Positions 1 to 9,500 of a stretch of DNA of 51,038 bases are shown piece after piece (positions within the stretch are counted from its first letter, which is position 1; each line of letters starts with the position of its first letter). The DNA is from Candidatus Omnitrophota bacterium. GTDB lineage: Bacteria; Omnitrophota; Gorgyraeia; Duberdicusellales; 4484-171. The DNA lies in the NCBI GenBank assembly GCA_023227945.1, contig JALOCC010000009.1, forward strand, positions 1-51,038, given 5' to 3'. Below the pieces are notes generated by a model that was not told the origin of the DNA, did not search any database, and saw nothing but the letters and a program-made list of their open reading frames with translations. Position numbers and translations under genes: made by a program.

Positions 1-720
1 TTAAATAAAATATCGGTTTTTTGGTTTAACTTTACAAAAGATATAATTCCAAATCATTTTATAACGGCGGATGTTGATGAATATCCAGAAAATCTAAAAA
101 AATATAGAGATGCCCTCGTCAATCGTTCAATGCTTGTTAAAAAAACAAATCCCATTTCTTTTGAGTGCGTTGTAAGGGGCTATCTGGCAGGTTCGGGACA
201 AAAAGAATATAACAAAACCCAAAGTATCTGTGCAATTAAATTGCCGCCCGGTTTAAAAGAAAGCGACAAGCTACCCGAGCCCATATTTACTCCAGCTACA
301 AAAGAAGAAGTAGGCCACGATATGAATGTTAGCGGCGCTTATATGGAGGAGAGGCTTGGTAAAAAAACAAGCTCTTTTTTAAAAGAAGCGAGCCTTGCAA
401 TTTATAAAAAATGCGCCAATTATGCAGAAACGAAAGGCATAATTATTGCTGATACAAAATTTGAATTCGGGTTTGATAACGATAAGATTATCTTGATAGA
501 TGAAGTGCTTACTCCGGATTCTTCCCGTTTCTGGCCCAAGGCAGAGTTTAAGCCTGGTCATTCGCAGGCGAGTTACGATAAGCAATTCGTACGCGATTAT
601 CTCGAGTCTATAAATTGGGATAAAACCCCCCCTGCCCCGCAATTGCCCCAGGAAGTTATTAAAAAAACAGAGGCTAAATATAAAGAAGCCCTAAAGGTTC
701 TTGCCGGTATAGAGTTATAG
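1..720 (+). CDS. purC: Phosphoribosylaminoimidazole-succinocarboxamide synthase (SAICAR synthetase), 5' end cut by window
   Basis: The frame is open from base 1 to the TAG at 720, so 239 residues are visible and the N-terminus lies outside the window. The enzyme joins aspartate to CAIR with ATP hydrolysis, giving SAICAR in de novo purine synthesis in the cytosol. Visible family signatures are ECVVRGYLAGSG near residue 56, FTPATKEEVGHDMNVS near residue 97, the classic IADTKFEFG signature and LIDEVLTPDSSRFWP with the conserved acidic residues. The sequence resembles the longer (about 290-residue) type rather than the short E. coli-like type, judging by the N-terminal segment. A second purine gene, purH, lies 15 kb downstream and is not part of the same operon. 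The call is secure; only the missing start is uncertain. Confidence 0.95.
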   Translation, partial: LNKISVFWFNFTKDIIPNHFITADVDEYPENLKKYRDALVNRSMLVKKTNPISFECVVRGYLAGSGQKEYNKTQSICAIKLPPGLKESDKLPEPIFTPATKEEVGHDMNVSGAYMEERLGKKTSSFLKEASLAIYKKCANYAETKGIIIADTKFEFGFDNDKIILIDEVLTPDSSRFWPKAEFKPGHSQASYDKQFVRDYLESINWDKTPPAPQLPQEVIKKTEAKYKEALKVLAGIEL

Positions 721-760
721 CCTAAAGTTGTTTTAGTTCAAATCTTTCTACACCAAAATC

Positions 761-2041
761 ATGCAAGGAGCTATGGAAAAAAATAAAAATTCCAGATTTA
801 ACATAACTGAGCTTGGTATTATTTTCCGCTCTTTGCGTTACAAAAATTTCAGGCTTTTTTTTAGCGGCCAGATCATTTCTCTTATCGGCACCTGGATGCA
901 GACAATAGCAATGAGCTGGCTTGTTTATCGCATTACTAATTCGCCACTCATTTTAGGTATGATTGCTTTCTCAAGCCAGATATTTGCTTTTTTCTTAAGC
1001 CCTTTTATCGGTGTTTTTGTTGACCGCTACAATAGGCACCGCATGCTGATAATTACGCAAAGCCTTTCAATGCTGCAGGCTTTTGTTCTTTTTTTTCTTG
1101 CCTCTAATTCTTTAGTGAGCGTGGGGCTTATTATTGCGCTTAGTATGTTTCTCGGCATAGTAAATGCTTTTGATATCCCTACGCGCCAGTCATTTATCGT
1201 TGAAATGGTTGAAAATAAAAAAGATTTAGGTAATGCCATCGCGCTTAACTCTTTTATATTTAACGCAGCGCGGCTCGTAGGCCCGTCGGTTGCCGGTATC
1301 CTTATCGCTATAACCGGAGAAAGTATTTGTTTTTTGATAAACGGCTTAAGTTATATCGCCGTTATCTGGGCGCTAACGAGAATGCAGGTTAAGAAACATA
1401 AAGGCACCGCGCAAAGAGGAGATGTTTTGAAAGATTTTAAAGAAGGGTTTTCTTATACTTTCGGATTTTTACCCATAAAGGCAATTCTTTTTCTTACAGC
1501 CCTGGCCAGTTTGACCGGTATGTCTTATGCTGTGCTTATGCCGGTTTTTGCGGTTGATGTTTTTGGAGGAGGCCCGCAAATTTACGGGCTTTTAATGGCT
1601 GCTATAGGAATAGGTGCAATAGCCGGCACGCTTTATCTTGCTTCCCATAAAAGCGTTTCGCATCTTGCTAATAAAATTCCCGCTGCATCTGCTATATTTG
1701 GAGCCAGTTTAATCGTTTTTTCTTTTTCACATACTTTTTGGTTTTCATTATTGGTATTACTTGTCGCCGGCTTTAGTATGATGATACAGCTCGCATCCAG
1801 TAATACCGTTGTGCAAACTATAGTAGAGGATAGTAAACGCGGACGCGTGATGAGCTTTTATACAATGTGTTTTATGGGGGTTGCCCCTTTTGGAGGGCTT
1901 CTTAGCGGCTATTTGGCGAATATTATAGGAGCACCCTTTACTTTAATTTCTGGAGGATTTTTTTCTATTGTAGGAGCATTATTGTTTGCTGCTAAATCCA
2001 GGCAATTAAAAGAAGCACTTTTAAAAGTGCATATGGCATAA
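761..2041 (+). CDS. MFS transporter, EntS-like (MFS_3) family
   Basis: A 426-residue polytopic membrane protein of the major facilitator superfamily. The opening (RNFRLFFSGQ-type segment seen as YKNFRLFFSGQIISLIGTWM) is typical of the EntS/MFS_3 exporters. The motif-A region between helices 2 and 3 reads GVFVDRYNRHR. About eleven to twelve hydrophobic segments can be counted. Family members export siderophores or drugs, but the substrate cannot be read from sequence. The start is ambiguous: ATG 761 has no Shine-Dalgarno sequence, whereas ATG 773 is preceded by AAGGAG only two bases away. It follows purC by 40 bases. The family assignment is good; the function is general only. Confidence 0.85.
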   Translation: MQGAMEKNKNSRFNITELGIIFRSLRYKNFRLFFSGQIISLIGTWMQTIAMSWLVYRITNSPLILGMIAFSSQIFAFFLSPFIGVFVDRYNRHRMLIITQSLSMLQAFVLFFLASNSLVSVGLIIALSMFLGIVNAFDIPTRQSFIVEMVENKKDLGNAIALNSFIFNAARLVGPSVAGILIAITGESICFLINGLSYIAVIWALTRMQVKKHKGTAQRGDVLKDFKEGFSYTFGFLPIKAILFLTALASLTGMSYAVLMPVFAVDVFGGGPQIYGLLMAAIGIGAIAGTLYLASHKSVSHLANKIPAASAIFGASLIVFSFSHTFWFSLLVLLVAGFSMMIQLASSNTVVQTIVEDSKRGRVMSFYTMCFMGVAPFGGLLSGYLANIIGAPFTLISGGFFSIVGALLFAAKSRQLKEALLKVHMA

Positions 2042-2098
2042 GAAAATTTTAAATCTTTCTGCTTTTGTAATAATAAAATTTAAGATATAATTCAATGG

Positions 2099-2260
2099 AG
2101 CAGCAATCTTTTTAAGCTACCGAAGGGAGTGCAGAAAAGTTGCGTAGTCCAGCAGGCCGAAGGCCTGGTGGATAGCCGAATTGTTCCTTTATCGTGATTG
2201 CGAAGCAATCTTGGGTACAGGATTATAGCAAATTCGCCGACTCTATCCGGCGGTAATTTA
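2099..2260 (+). repeat. Structured intergenic repeat between MFS and ZIP genes
   Basis: The 227-base gap holds no gene. It begins GCAGCAATCTTTTTAAGC and then runs GCAGAAAAGTTGCGTAG, forming a hairpin. The same layout (GCAGCAAATTTTCAAGC then GCAGAAAATTTGCGTAG) recurs at 22631-22670 with changes on both arms that keep the pairing. A second hairpin, CAGGCCGAAGGCCTG, follows, then GCCGAATTG and GGCGAATTTGC-like arms. It is a dispersed structured repeat or RNA element of unknown role. Confidence 0.5.
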
Positions 2261-2268
2261 CATACGCT

Positions 2269-3024
2269 ATGCAAGCATGGGTATATAGTTTAGTCAGCGT
2301 AATTATCGTAAGCCTTATTTCTTTAATCGGCGTCTTTACGCTTTCTTTAAAGAAAAATTTCCTGCAGAAAATTCTGCTATTTCTCGTCAGTTTTGCCGTA
2401 GGCGGGCTTTTCGGCGACGCTTTTATTCATCTTCTTCCCGAAGCTTTTAAAGAATTAGGCGCAAATCTTACAACGTCACTTTATATAATTTTAGGCATTG
2501 TAATTTTTTTCATTCTGGAAAAATTTATCCGCTGGCACCACTGCCATGTTCCAGCTTCTGAGCATCAATTGCATCCGGTAGTTGCCTTGAATCTTCTTGG
2601 CGACGGTGTACATAATTTTATTGACGGTTTAATTATCGGAGCAACTTATTGTGTAAGTATTCCTCTGGGTGTGACCACGACATTGGCAGTTATATTGCAT
2701 GAGATTCCTCAGGAGATAGGGGATTTCGGCGTGCTTGTCCATGGAGGCTTATCCATAAAAAAGGCATTAATCTTTAATTTTCTTTCCGCAGCAACATCAA
2801 TTTTAGGCGCGATAGTTGCGCTTAGCATAGGCCCTCATGCGAAAGGCTTTACCACCGCACTTGTCCCGATAACCGCTGGAGGGTTTATTTATATCGCCGG
2901 TTCAGATCTTATTCCTGAACTTCATCAAGGTTGTGATGTAAAAATTTCTTCCGCAGCTTTACAGTTCATTTCTCTACTTTTGGGAGTGGCGATGATGGCC
3001 GCTTTAGTATTACTGGAAAAATAA
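2269..3024 (+). CDS. ZIP family metal (zinc/iron) transporter
   Basis: A 251-residue membrane protein of the ZIP (SLC39) family, which moves Zn2+ or other divalent metals into the cytosol. The metal-site helices are clear: helix 4 contains LLGDGVHNFIDGLIIGA and helix 5 contains HEIPQEIGDFGVLVHGG, carrying the His, Asp/Asn and Glu ligands of the family. There is also a His-rich loop (RWHHCHVPASEHQLH) between helices 3 and 4, as expected. The early HLLPEAFKELG motif is present as well. The start is ATG 2269 after a structured repeat. The neighbouring gene 11 bases downstream is an MFS transporter and may be co-transcribed. Metal specificity is not decided by the sequence. Confidence 0.9.
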   Translation: MQAWVYSLVSVIIVSLISLIGVFTLSLKKNFLQKILLFLVSFAVGGLFGDAFIHLLPEAFKELGANLTTSLYIILGIVIFFILEKFIRWHHCHVPASEHQLHPVVALNLLGDGVHNFIDGLIIGATYCVSIPLGVTTTLAVILHEIPQEIGDFGVLVHGGLSIKKALIFNFLSAATSILGAIVALSIGPHAKGFTTALVPITAGGFIYIAGSDLIPELHQGCDVKISSAALQFISLLLGVAMMAALVLLEK

Positions 3025-3035
3025 ATTACCTTAAT

Positions 3036-4238
3036 ATGCCAACGGAAAGCAGATCAACCGACGTATCAAGAAAATCCGCTTTAAAATTTATTGTAATGCT
3101 CGGTTTCGTCAGCCTTTTTGCTGACGTGACCTATGAAGGCGCGCGCAGCGTAATCGGGCCTTATTTTGCAATTCTTGGCGCAAGCGCAACAGTTGTCGGA
3201 GTTTTCTCCGGCCTTGGAGAATTTATCGGCTATGCATTAAGGCTTGTCTCAGGATATTTTAGCGATAAAACCGGAAAATACTGGGCGTTAACGATTACCG
3301 GCTATGCTGTAAACCTCTTAGCAGTTCCTTTACTTGCCCTTGCCGGCCGCTGGGAAGTTGCCGCAGCCTTGATAATTATGGAAAGAATGGGTAAGGCAAT
3401 ACGTTCTCCTGCACGCGATGCCATACTTTCTCATGCAACTAAACAGGTGGGGCAGGGCTGGGGTTTTGGTATACATGAAGCCATGGATCAGGTTGGCGCG
3501 CTTACCGGCCCGTTGATAATTGCCGCAGTGCTTTATTTTAAAGGCGGCTACAAAACCGGTTTTATAACTTTAGCTATACCCGCGCTGCTTGCCATAACTG
3601 TTCTTGTTATAGCGCGTATTACTTATCCGAGTCCACGCGATTTTGACCCGATAGGAAAAAAATTAGAAGGCAAAGGTTTACCGAGAGTGTTTTGGATTTA
3701 TCTTTTAGCCATTGGTTTAATTGCCGCGGGTTACGCGGATTATCCTTTGATTGCATTTCATTTGAAAAAAAATATCATTGTGTCTGATAACTGGATACCT
3801 GTTTTTTACGCAATTGCCATGGCGGTTGATGCAATTTCCGCTTTAGTCTGCGGAAAGTTTTTTGACCGTATCGGAATGAGTGTTCTTATTTTTGTAGTAT
3901 TGATTTCTGCTTTTTTTGCACCGCTTGTTTTTTTAGGAGGATTTGGCTTGGCACTTTTAGGTATGGCTGTATGGGGTATAGGTATGGGTGCCCAAGAATC
4001 TATTATGCGCGCAGCAGTTGCAACTATGGTGGCCAGTAATAAGCGCGGTTCAGCCTACGGAATATTTAATACAGGTTACGGATTATTTTGGTTTTTAGGA
4101 AGCGCTCTTATGGGAATTTTATATGATAGGCACGTTTTCTTCTTAGTTGCTTTTTCTGTTGTCGTGCAACTTGCCTCAATACCTGTCCTTTTAATTGCCA
4201 GAAAAAAGCTAAAAACGCTAAATTTTATTGACATTTAG
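3036..4238 (+). CDS. MFS transporter (MFS_1)
   Basis: A 400-residue major facilitator protein with about twelve hydrophobic segments. It begins with a short polar N-terminus and then GFVSLFADVTYEGARS, a segment common to a group of bacterial MFS proteins of unknown substrate. The motif-A-like loop is SGYFSDKTGKYW. ERMGKAIRSPARDA occupies the helix 4/5 region, and a second repeat has GKFFDRIGMSVL. It starts 11 bases after the ZIP gene, so the two are probably one transcript. It is not closely similar to the MFS protein at 761. The substrate is unknown. Confidence 0.85.
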   Translation: MPTESRSTDVSRKSALKFIVMLGFVSLFADVTYEGARSVIGPYFAILGASATVVGVFSGLGEFIGYALRLVSGYFSDKTGKYWALTITGYAVNLLAVPLLALAGRWEVAAALIIMERMGKAIRSPARDAILSHATKQVGQGWGFGIHEAMDQVGALTGPLIIAAVLYFKGGYKTGFITLAIPALLAITVLVIARITYPSPRDFDPIGKKLEGKGLPRVFWIYLLAIGLIAAGYADYPLIAFHLKKNIIVSDNWIPVFYAIAMAVDAISALVCGKFFDRIGMSVLIFVVLISAFFAPLVFLGGFGLALLGMAVWGIGMGAQESIMRAAVATMVASNKRGSAYGIFNTGYGLFWFLGSALMGILYDRHVFFLVAFSVVVQLASIPVLLIARKKLKTLNFIDI

Positions 4239-4260
4239 CGAATACATAGTATTTTATTTT

Positions 4261-4331
4261 AAACGCGAATGAAAAAATACAATAGAACTATTCGCGACCA
4301 TTCGCGTTAGATTAGCGATAATTAGCGTTGG
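4261..4331 (+). repeat. Palindromic intergenic repeat (AACGCGAAT family)
   Basis: Left copy AACGCGAAT at about 4262 is answered by ATTCGCGACCATTCGCGTT, then ATTAGCGATAATTAGCG. The same words recur at 49749-49832 in the leader of the curlin-like gene, so this is a dispersed repeat family. It lies between the MFS gene and etfB. Confidence 0.6.
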
Positions 4332-4332
4332 T

Positions 4333-5121
4333 ATGAAAATAATAGTTTGCATAAAACAAGTTCCTGATACAACTGAGGTAAGAATAAATCCTGAAACCAA
4401 TACTCTGGTAAGAGAGGGTGTTGCTTCCATAATCAATCCTTTTGATATGTATGCAATTGAGGAAGCAGTGCAGTTAAAGGAAAAATTCGGCGGTGAAACT
4501 ATTGTCATAACTATGGGCCCTCCCCAGGCAGATGGTGCGCTTCGTGAGGCGCTTTCACTGGGTATTGACCAGGCAATTTTACTTTCCGACCGCGCTTTTG
4601 CCGGCTCAGACACTTGGGCGACAAGTTTTGTTTTGGCAAAAGCAATAGAAAAAATAGGAAACTTCGATTTAGTTATTTGCGGAAAGCAAGCCTCCGACGG
4701 CGATACCGCTCAAGTCGGCCCGGGAATTGCCACGCACATAAATCTTCCTCAGGCAACATACGTCCGTAAAGTAGACAATGTCGATTTAGAAAAAAAAGTT
4801 ATCCGCTTAGAGAGGCTTCTTGAGGACGGATATGAAGTAATTGAAGTATCAATACCTTTACTTATGACTGTAGTAAAAGAAATAAATACGCCGCGTTTGC
4901 CATCGCTAAGAGGCAAAATGCGTGCGCGAAGCCAAGCCATAACAACCTGGACGCATAAAGATTTAGGCTTAAAAGAAGAAAGTCTTGGATTAAAAGGTTC
5001 ACCTACCCAGGTAGTAAAAATATTTACGCCGCCTCCGCGTGAGAAAGGAATGATTCTGGAGGGCGATCCGGAAGTAGTTGTCGATAAGTTATTTGGGGAA
5101 TTGAAGAAACATTTGATATAA
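4333..5121 (+). CDS. etfB: Electron transfer flavoprotein, beta subunit
   Basis: A 262-residue ETF beta (FixA type). It pairs with the alpha subunit encoded next and binds the AMP, or in bifurcating types a second FAD. The N-terminus MKIIVCIKQVPDTTEVRI, followed by NPFDMYAIEEAVQLKE and ICGKQASDGDTAQVGPGIA, is diagnostic. The segment SLRGKMRARSQAITTW is the beta-subunit recognition-loop region. The protein is cytosolic and shuttles electrons between a dehydrogenase and a quinone or ferredoxin. No acyl-CoA dehydrogenase, lactate dehydrogenase or FixC/FixX gene is adjacent. Together with the ferredoxin-fused alpha subunit, an electron-bifurcating ETF is plausible but unproven. Confidence 0.93.
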   Translation: MKIIVCIKQVPDTTEVRINPETNTLVREGVASIINPFDMYAIEEAVQLKEKFGGETIVITMGPPQADGALREALSLGIDQAILLSDRAFAGSDTWATSFVLAKAIEKIGNFDLVICGKQASDGDTAQVGPGIATHINLPQATYVRKVDNVDLEKKVIRLERLLEDGYEVIEVSIPLLMTVVKEINTPRLPSLRGKMRARSQAITTWTHKDLGLKEESLGLKGSPTQVVKIFTPPPREKGMILEGDPEVVVDKLFGELKKHLI

Positions 5122-5130
5122 AATTAATAG

Positions 5131-5249
5131 GTATCACGTAACACGTAACAAGTAACACGTTTTGAAAGACGTGCTACGTCCACTCCAAGTGGACTCGCCT
5201 AAATGTTTTTATATGGTGGCGAGGATACGTGTGACGTGTAGCGTTCACT
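5131..5249 (+). repeat. Palindromic intergenic repeat (ACACGTAAC family)
   Basis: The gap between etfB and etfA holds TATCACGTAACACGTAAC on the left and GATACGTGTGACGTGTAG on the right. These are imperfect inverted arms built from short ACGT-containing sub-repeats, with a smaller TCCACTCCAAGTGGA hairpin inside. There is no gene. Related words (ACGTCTCACGTCTCACGTCC) occur inside mnmE. Confidence 0.6.
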
Positions 5250-6446
5250 ATGAGTGATTCAATAAAAGTAATAGTCGAGAAATGTATCGGTTGCGGGCTG
5301 TGTATAAAAGTATGTCCATTTTCCGCAATTACTATCGTAAATAAAAAAGCGATAATTGATCTTGCCAAATGCAACCTTTGCGGTGCCTGCAAAGACGCTT
5401 GCAAATTCGAAGCAATAACAATTTTCAAGCCGCAAATAGCGAAAAGCGATTTTTCTTCCTATAAAGATGTCTGGGTATTTGTAGAAAGCGAAAGAGGAAA
5501 AATCAGCGGGGTTTCTTTTGAGCTTTTAGGAAAGGCGAAAGAACTCGCTCATGACCTACATTCAAAAGTTGTTGCAGTATTTTTAGGCAAAAATATAAAA
5601 GAAAAAGCTCAAACACTGATTTCCAAAGGAGCGGATAAAGTAATACTGGTCGATAAGCCTGAGCTTGAAAACTTCATTTCCGAAAACTACGCAAACGTAA
5701 TTTCCCACTTAATCAAAAAATATAAACCGGAAATTTTCCTGGCTGGAGCAACTACTTGCGGCCGTTCGCTTGTATCGCGTATAGCCGTAACGATATACAC
5801 CGGCCTAACCGCTGACTGCACCGGCCTTCATATCGACCGCGAAAAACGCCTGCTCGTGCAAACTCGCCCGGCTTTTGGCGGAAACATTATGGCGCAGATT
5901 ATTACCCCTAATTACAGGCCGCAAATGTCAACAGTCAGGCATAAGGTTATGCAGGAGCAAGCAGAAGATGCAAAAAGGAAAGGTGAAATTATTGAAGAAG
6001 TTATAGATGGCCCTTTTATAGACGCGCGAATAAAATTTATAGAGTTTATCCAGGAAGAAATAAGTAAGGTAAATTTATCAGATGCTGATATAATAGTTTC
6101 AGGCGGACGCGGTATCGCGGATAGCAAAAATTTTAAGCTCATTGAGGAACTCGCGCAAACTTTAGGGGGGGCTGTGGGCGCATCGCGAGCCACAGTTGAT
6201 AGTGGTTGGATTTCATATTCTCATCAGGTGGGCCAAACCGGCAGAACTGTTGCGCCGAAAATATACATCGCTTGCGGGATTTCCGGGCAGATTCAGCATC
6301 TTGTCGGGATGCAGTCATCAAAGATAATCGTGGCTATAAATAAAGACCCGGACGCGCCAATTTTTAAGGTTGCTAATTACGGTATAGTCGGAGACTTATT
6401 TAGTATAGTCCCGCTTTTAATAAAAAAGTTTAAAGAACCACGATAA
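5250..6446 (+). CDS. etfA: Electron transfer flavoprotein alpha subunit with N-terminal 2x[4Fe-4S] ferredoxin domain
   Basis: A 398-residue protein. Residues 1-62 form a two-cluster ferredoxin domain: CIGCGLCIKVCPF and CNLCGACKDACKF each give a CxxCxxCxxxC set. The rest is ETF alpha: an alpha/beta N-domain (about 75-250), then the FAD-binding C-domain with SGGRGIADSKNF, GASRATVDSGW, QVGQTGRTVAPKIYIACGIS and INKDPDAPIFKVANYGIVGD. Ferredoxin-fused alpha subunits are known in bifurcating or confurcating ETFs of anaerobes (for example caffeyl-CoA and lactate dehydrogenase complexes) and would let the flavoprotein accept electrons from ferredoxin. The start is ATG 5250, just downstream of a palindromic repeat. 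The partner dehydrogenase is not in the window. Confidence 0.93.
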   Translation: MSDSIKVIVEKCIGCGLCIKVCPFSAITIVNKKAIIDLAKCNLCGACKDACKFEAITIFKPQIAKSDFSSYKDVWVFVESERGKISGVSFELLGKAKELAHDLHSKVVAVFLGKNIKEKAQTLISKGADKVILVDKPELENFISENYANVISHLIKKYKPEIFLAGATTCGRSLVSRIAVTIYTGLTADCTGLHIDREKRLLVQTRPAFGGNIMAQIITPNYRPQMSTVRHKVMQEQAEDAKRKGEIIEEVIDGPFIDARIKFIEFIQEEISKVNLSDADIIVSGGRGIADSKNFKLIEELAQTLGGAVGASRATVDSGWISYSHQVGQTGRTVAPKIYIACGISGQIQHLVGMQSSKIIVAINKDPDAPIFKVANYGIVGDLFSIVPLLIKKFKEPR

Positions 6447-6530
6447 ATTTCAACGAATTTCGCGAAGCAAATTTCTATCAATTTCGATAGGCATTGAGAT
6501 TGGTAGAAATTGAGAAAGTAATAGAAATTT
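6447..6530 (+). repeat. Palindromic intergenic repeat (AAATTTCTATCA family)
   Basis: AAATTTCTATCAATTTCGAT is mirrored by ATTGGTAGAAATTGAG and TAATAGAAATTT, giving inverted arms of short sub-repeats between etfA and smc. No coding potential is seen. Confidence 0.55.
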
Positions 6531-6557
6531 ATTGTTCTTAGGCCAGGGCCTAGAAAT

Positions 6558-9500
6558 ATGTTTTTAAAAGAACTCGAAATCTTCGGTTTTAAATCCTTCC
6601 CGGAAAAAGTCTCCCTAAAATTTGAACCAGGCATAACAGTCATAGTCGGGCCGAATGGCTGCGGGAAATCAAATGTCCTGGATTCTTTGAAGTGGTCGCT
6701 TGGCGAACAAAGCCCTAAGTCGCTTCGCGGTTCCAAAATGGAAGATATCATTTTTAACGGAACCGAAAATCACCCTGCGTTAAACTACGCCGAAGTAACT
6801 CTTACCTTTGCCAACGAAGATAAATACCTGCCGATAGAATATAAAGAAGTTGCCATTACAAGAAGATTATACCGTTCAGGGGAGAGCGAATACCTTATAA
6901 ATAAAAATCCAGTAAGATTAAAAGATATAGAAGCTCTTTTTATGGGTACCGGCATAGGGGAGGCAACTTATTCATTCATTGAGCAGGGCAAGATTGAAGT
7001 ATTTTTAAGTTATAAGCCGGAAGATAAGCGCCTTATCTTTGATGAGGCAAGCGGAATAGTTAAATATAAAGAAAGCCGAAGAGAAACTTTAAAAAAACTT
7101 GAAGAAACAGACGAAAATTTAGTAAGGCTGGATGACATTATTTCGGAAGTAAAGCGCCAGATTCGTTACCTTGAAAGACAGGTGGAAAAAACCCGTAAAT
7201 TCAAAGAATGCCAGGAGCACCTTGTTGAGATTGAAAAGAAAATAGGGATTTTAAAGTTCAAAGGCCTTGAAGAAAAAATAAACGTTATCCTTGAAGAGCT
7301 TAATAGTTTGAAAGAGAAAGAAAATTCAAAAGATAATGAATTGAAAGAAAATAAAACTAAATGGGAAGAGCTTAATCTGCGCCTCAGGGATATGCGAAAA
7401 GAGCTCGCAGCGGCAAGTTCGCAGGTTTTTTCTTTCAGCGCTCAGATAGAAACTTCTCTCAGCTATATAAATGTAAGCAAGCAGCGCATAATAGAAGTAG
7501 ACGAGCGCAACAACGCAATAGAGCAGTCAAAGAGAACATTTTCAGAGCGTATAACCTTACAGGACAGCCGCATCGAGGAAGAAAAAAACAAACTGATTCG
7601 TATAGAGCAGGAAGTGAGTTCAATAAATGCACAGATAGAAAAACTTAAAGAAGAAAAAACCAGCCTTTTAGGCGCGATAGAAGAAGCAAAGAAAAAAATA
7701 GAAGAAGAAAAAATCAGGATATTTGAATTAGAAAGCAAGGGCGTCAACATTCGCAATGGCCTAATTGAGCTTCAGACCCAGGTTTCTTCTTTAGCTAATA
7801 GGAAAAAAAGGCTATCGCTGGACAAGGCCAGGATAGAGAATTTATCCAGTGAGAGGAAGGCTACGAAGGAAGAGCTTTCAGTTGAACTTGCTGATTTGGA
7901 TAGCAAGTTAAGCGGCTTGCGGGGTATAAAGTCAAGCCTAGTTTTAAAAGAGCAGGCCCTGGCTTCTACCAAAGAAAGCCTGCAGGCAAAAATAATTGAG
8001 AAAGAAAAGAAGCTCGTTGAGCTTAATTCCTATTACGACTTTTTAAAAGACCTGCGTACAAAGTATGATACATTTTCCGCGAGCAAAAAAATTACAATTG
8101 TTTTCGATGAAGAACCCAAAGATGTAAAAAAGCTCATAATTTCCTTAAAAGGAGCGCAATTTACTAAAGAAGGAAATGCATATAAAGCAGTAATTGAAGC
8201 AAAGGTTATTTCACTTGAGGAAGATGAGTTAAAAGAAAAAATGGACGTGATAAGGGCGGAAATAGAAACTTTAAAACAGGAACTTGAGAATACAGAAAAC
8301 CAGAAGAAACAAGTCAGCGAGCAATCTTTAGCGCAGAATTCCCAGGTAGAGGAAGAAGAAAAGCGCTATCAAGGCTTGTTTCAGGAAAAAGAAACTCTTA
8401 ACAGAGACCTGGCAAGGTTTAACGAAGAGTTTGAGCTTGTCGAAAAAGAGCTTGAAGCGAACCGGCAGGAACTCGAAAGCCGCGAGACAAAGCAAAAAGA
8501 GCTGGAAGCTGAAATAGCTACCTGTGAAGAGAGCTTAAATGTTTCTAAGACGAGTATGGCCGGCTTCCATGAGATTGTTTTAAGTAGTTCAAAACGTATT
8601 AATGAAATAGACGTTGATTCTGCCAAATCTGAAACGCACAGGCAGTCCTTATCCAGAGAAAAAGAAAGTTTGAATTCAAGGGTATTACTGTTTTGCGAGG
8701 AGAAAGAAAATATCCTTAAAAATCTTGCGGATATGGACAAAGAAAAATCAGAAAATATCCAAAAGAGCGAAACTCTTTTACAGGAAATACAAAAAATTGA
8801 ACTCGTGATAAGTTCGGATAAAGAAAAAATAAATGTTTATTCGCAGAAAAAAGATGAACTTGAGAAAGAAGAAAACGGATTACTTGCAAAAATCGAAGAA
8901 GACAGAAAACTGCTTGAGGTAGCTGAAGGCAATTTGGAGGAGTTACGCTCGGCAGTGTATAACAAAAAACTTGAAACCCAAAGCCTTGATTACGAGAAAG
9001 AAAAAATAAAAGATTATCTACGCCAGGTTTATACGGTTGAATTTAATGCTGATTGGGTTGCCGCCCCGCTTGAGGAAGGTTCAAGCCTTGATAAATTCAA
9101 CGAGGATAAAGAAAGCCTGAAGAAAAAACTGGAATCACTCGGCGATGTTAACTTGGTTGCGATTGAAGAGTTCGATGAGCTTAAGAAAAGAGAAGAATTT
9201 CTGGATAACCAAAAAAATGACCTGGTTACTTCAAAAGAAAATCTTAAAAAAGCAATTCAAAAGATAAACAAGACATCGCGCGAATTGTTCCTTGAAACAT
9301 TTGCTAAAATAGAAGAGGAATTTAAGAATAATTTCCGTTTTCTTTTTGGCGGAGGCCGCGCCCAGCTGATATTGCTTGACCAGGATGATGTGCTTGAGTC
9401 AGGAGTTGAAATAGAAGTCCAGCCTCCCGGCAAAAAAACTCAAAATGTTGCACTTTTGTCAGGTGGAGAAAAAGCGCTTACTACCATAGCCCTTATTTTT

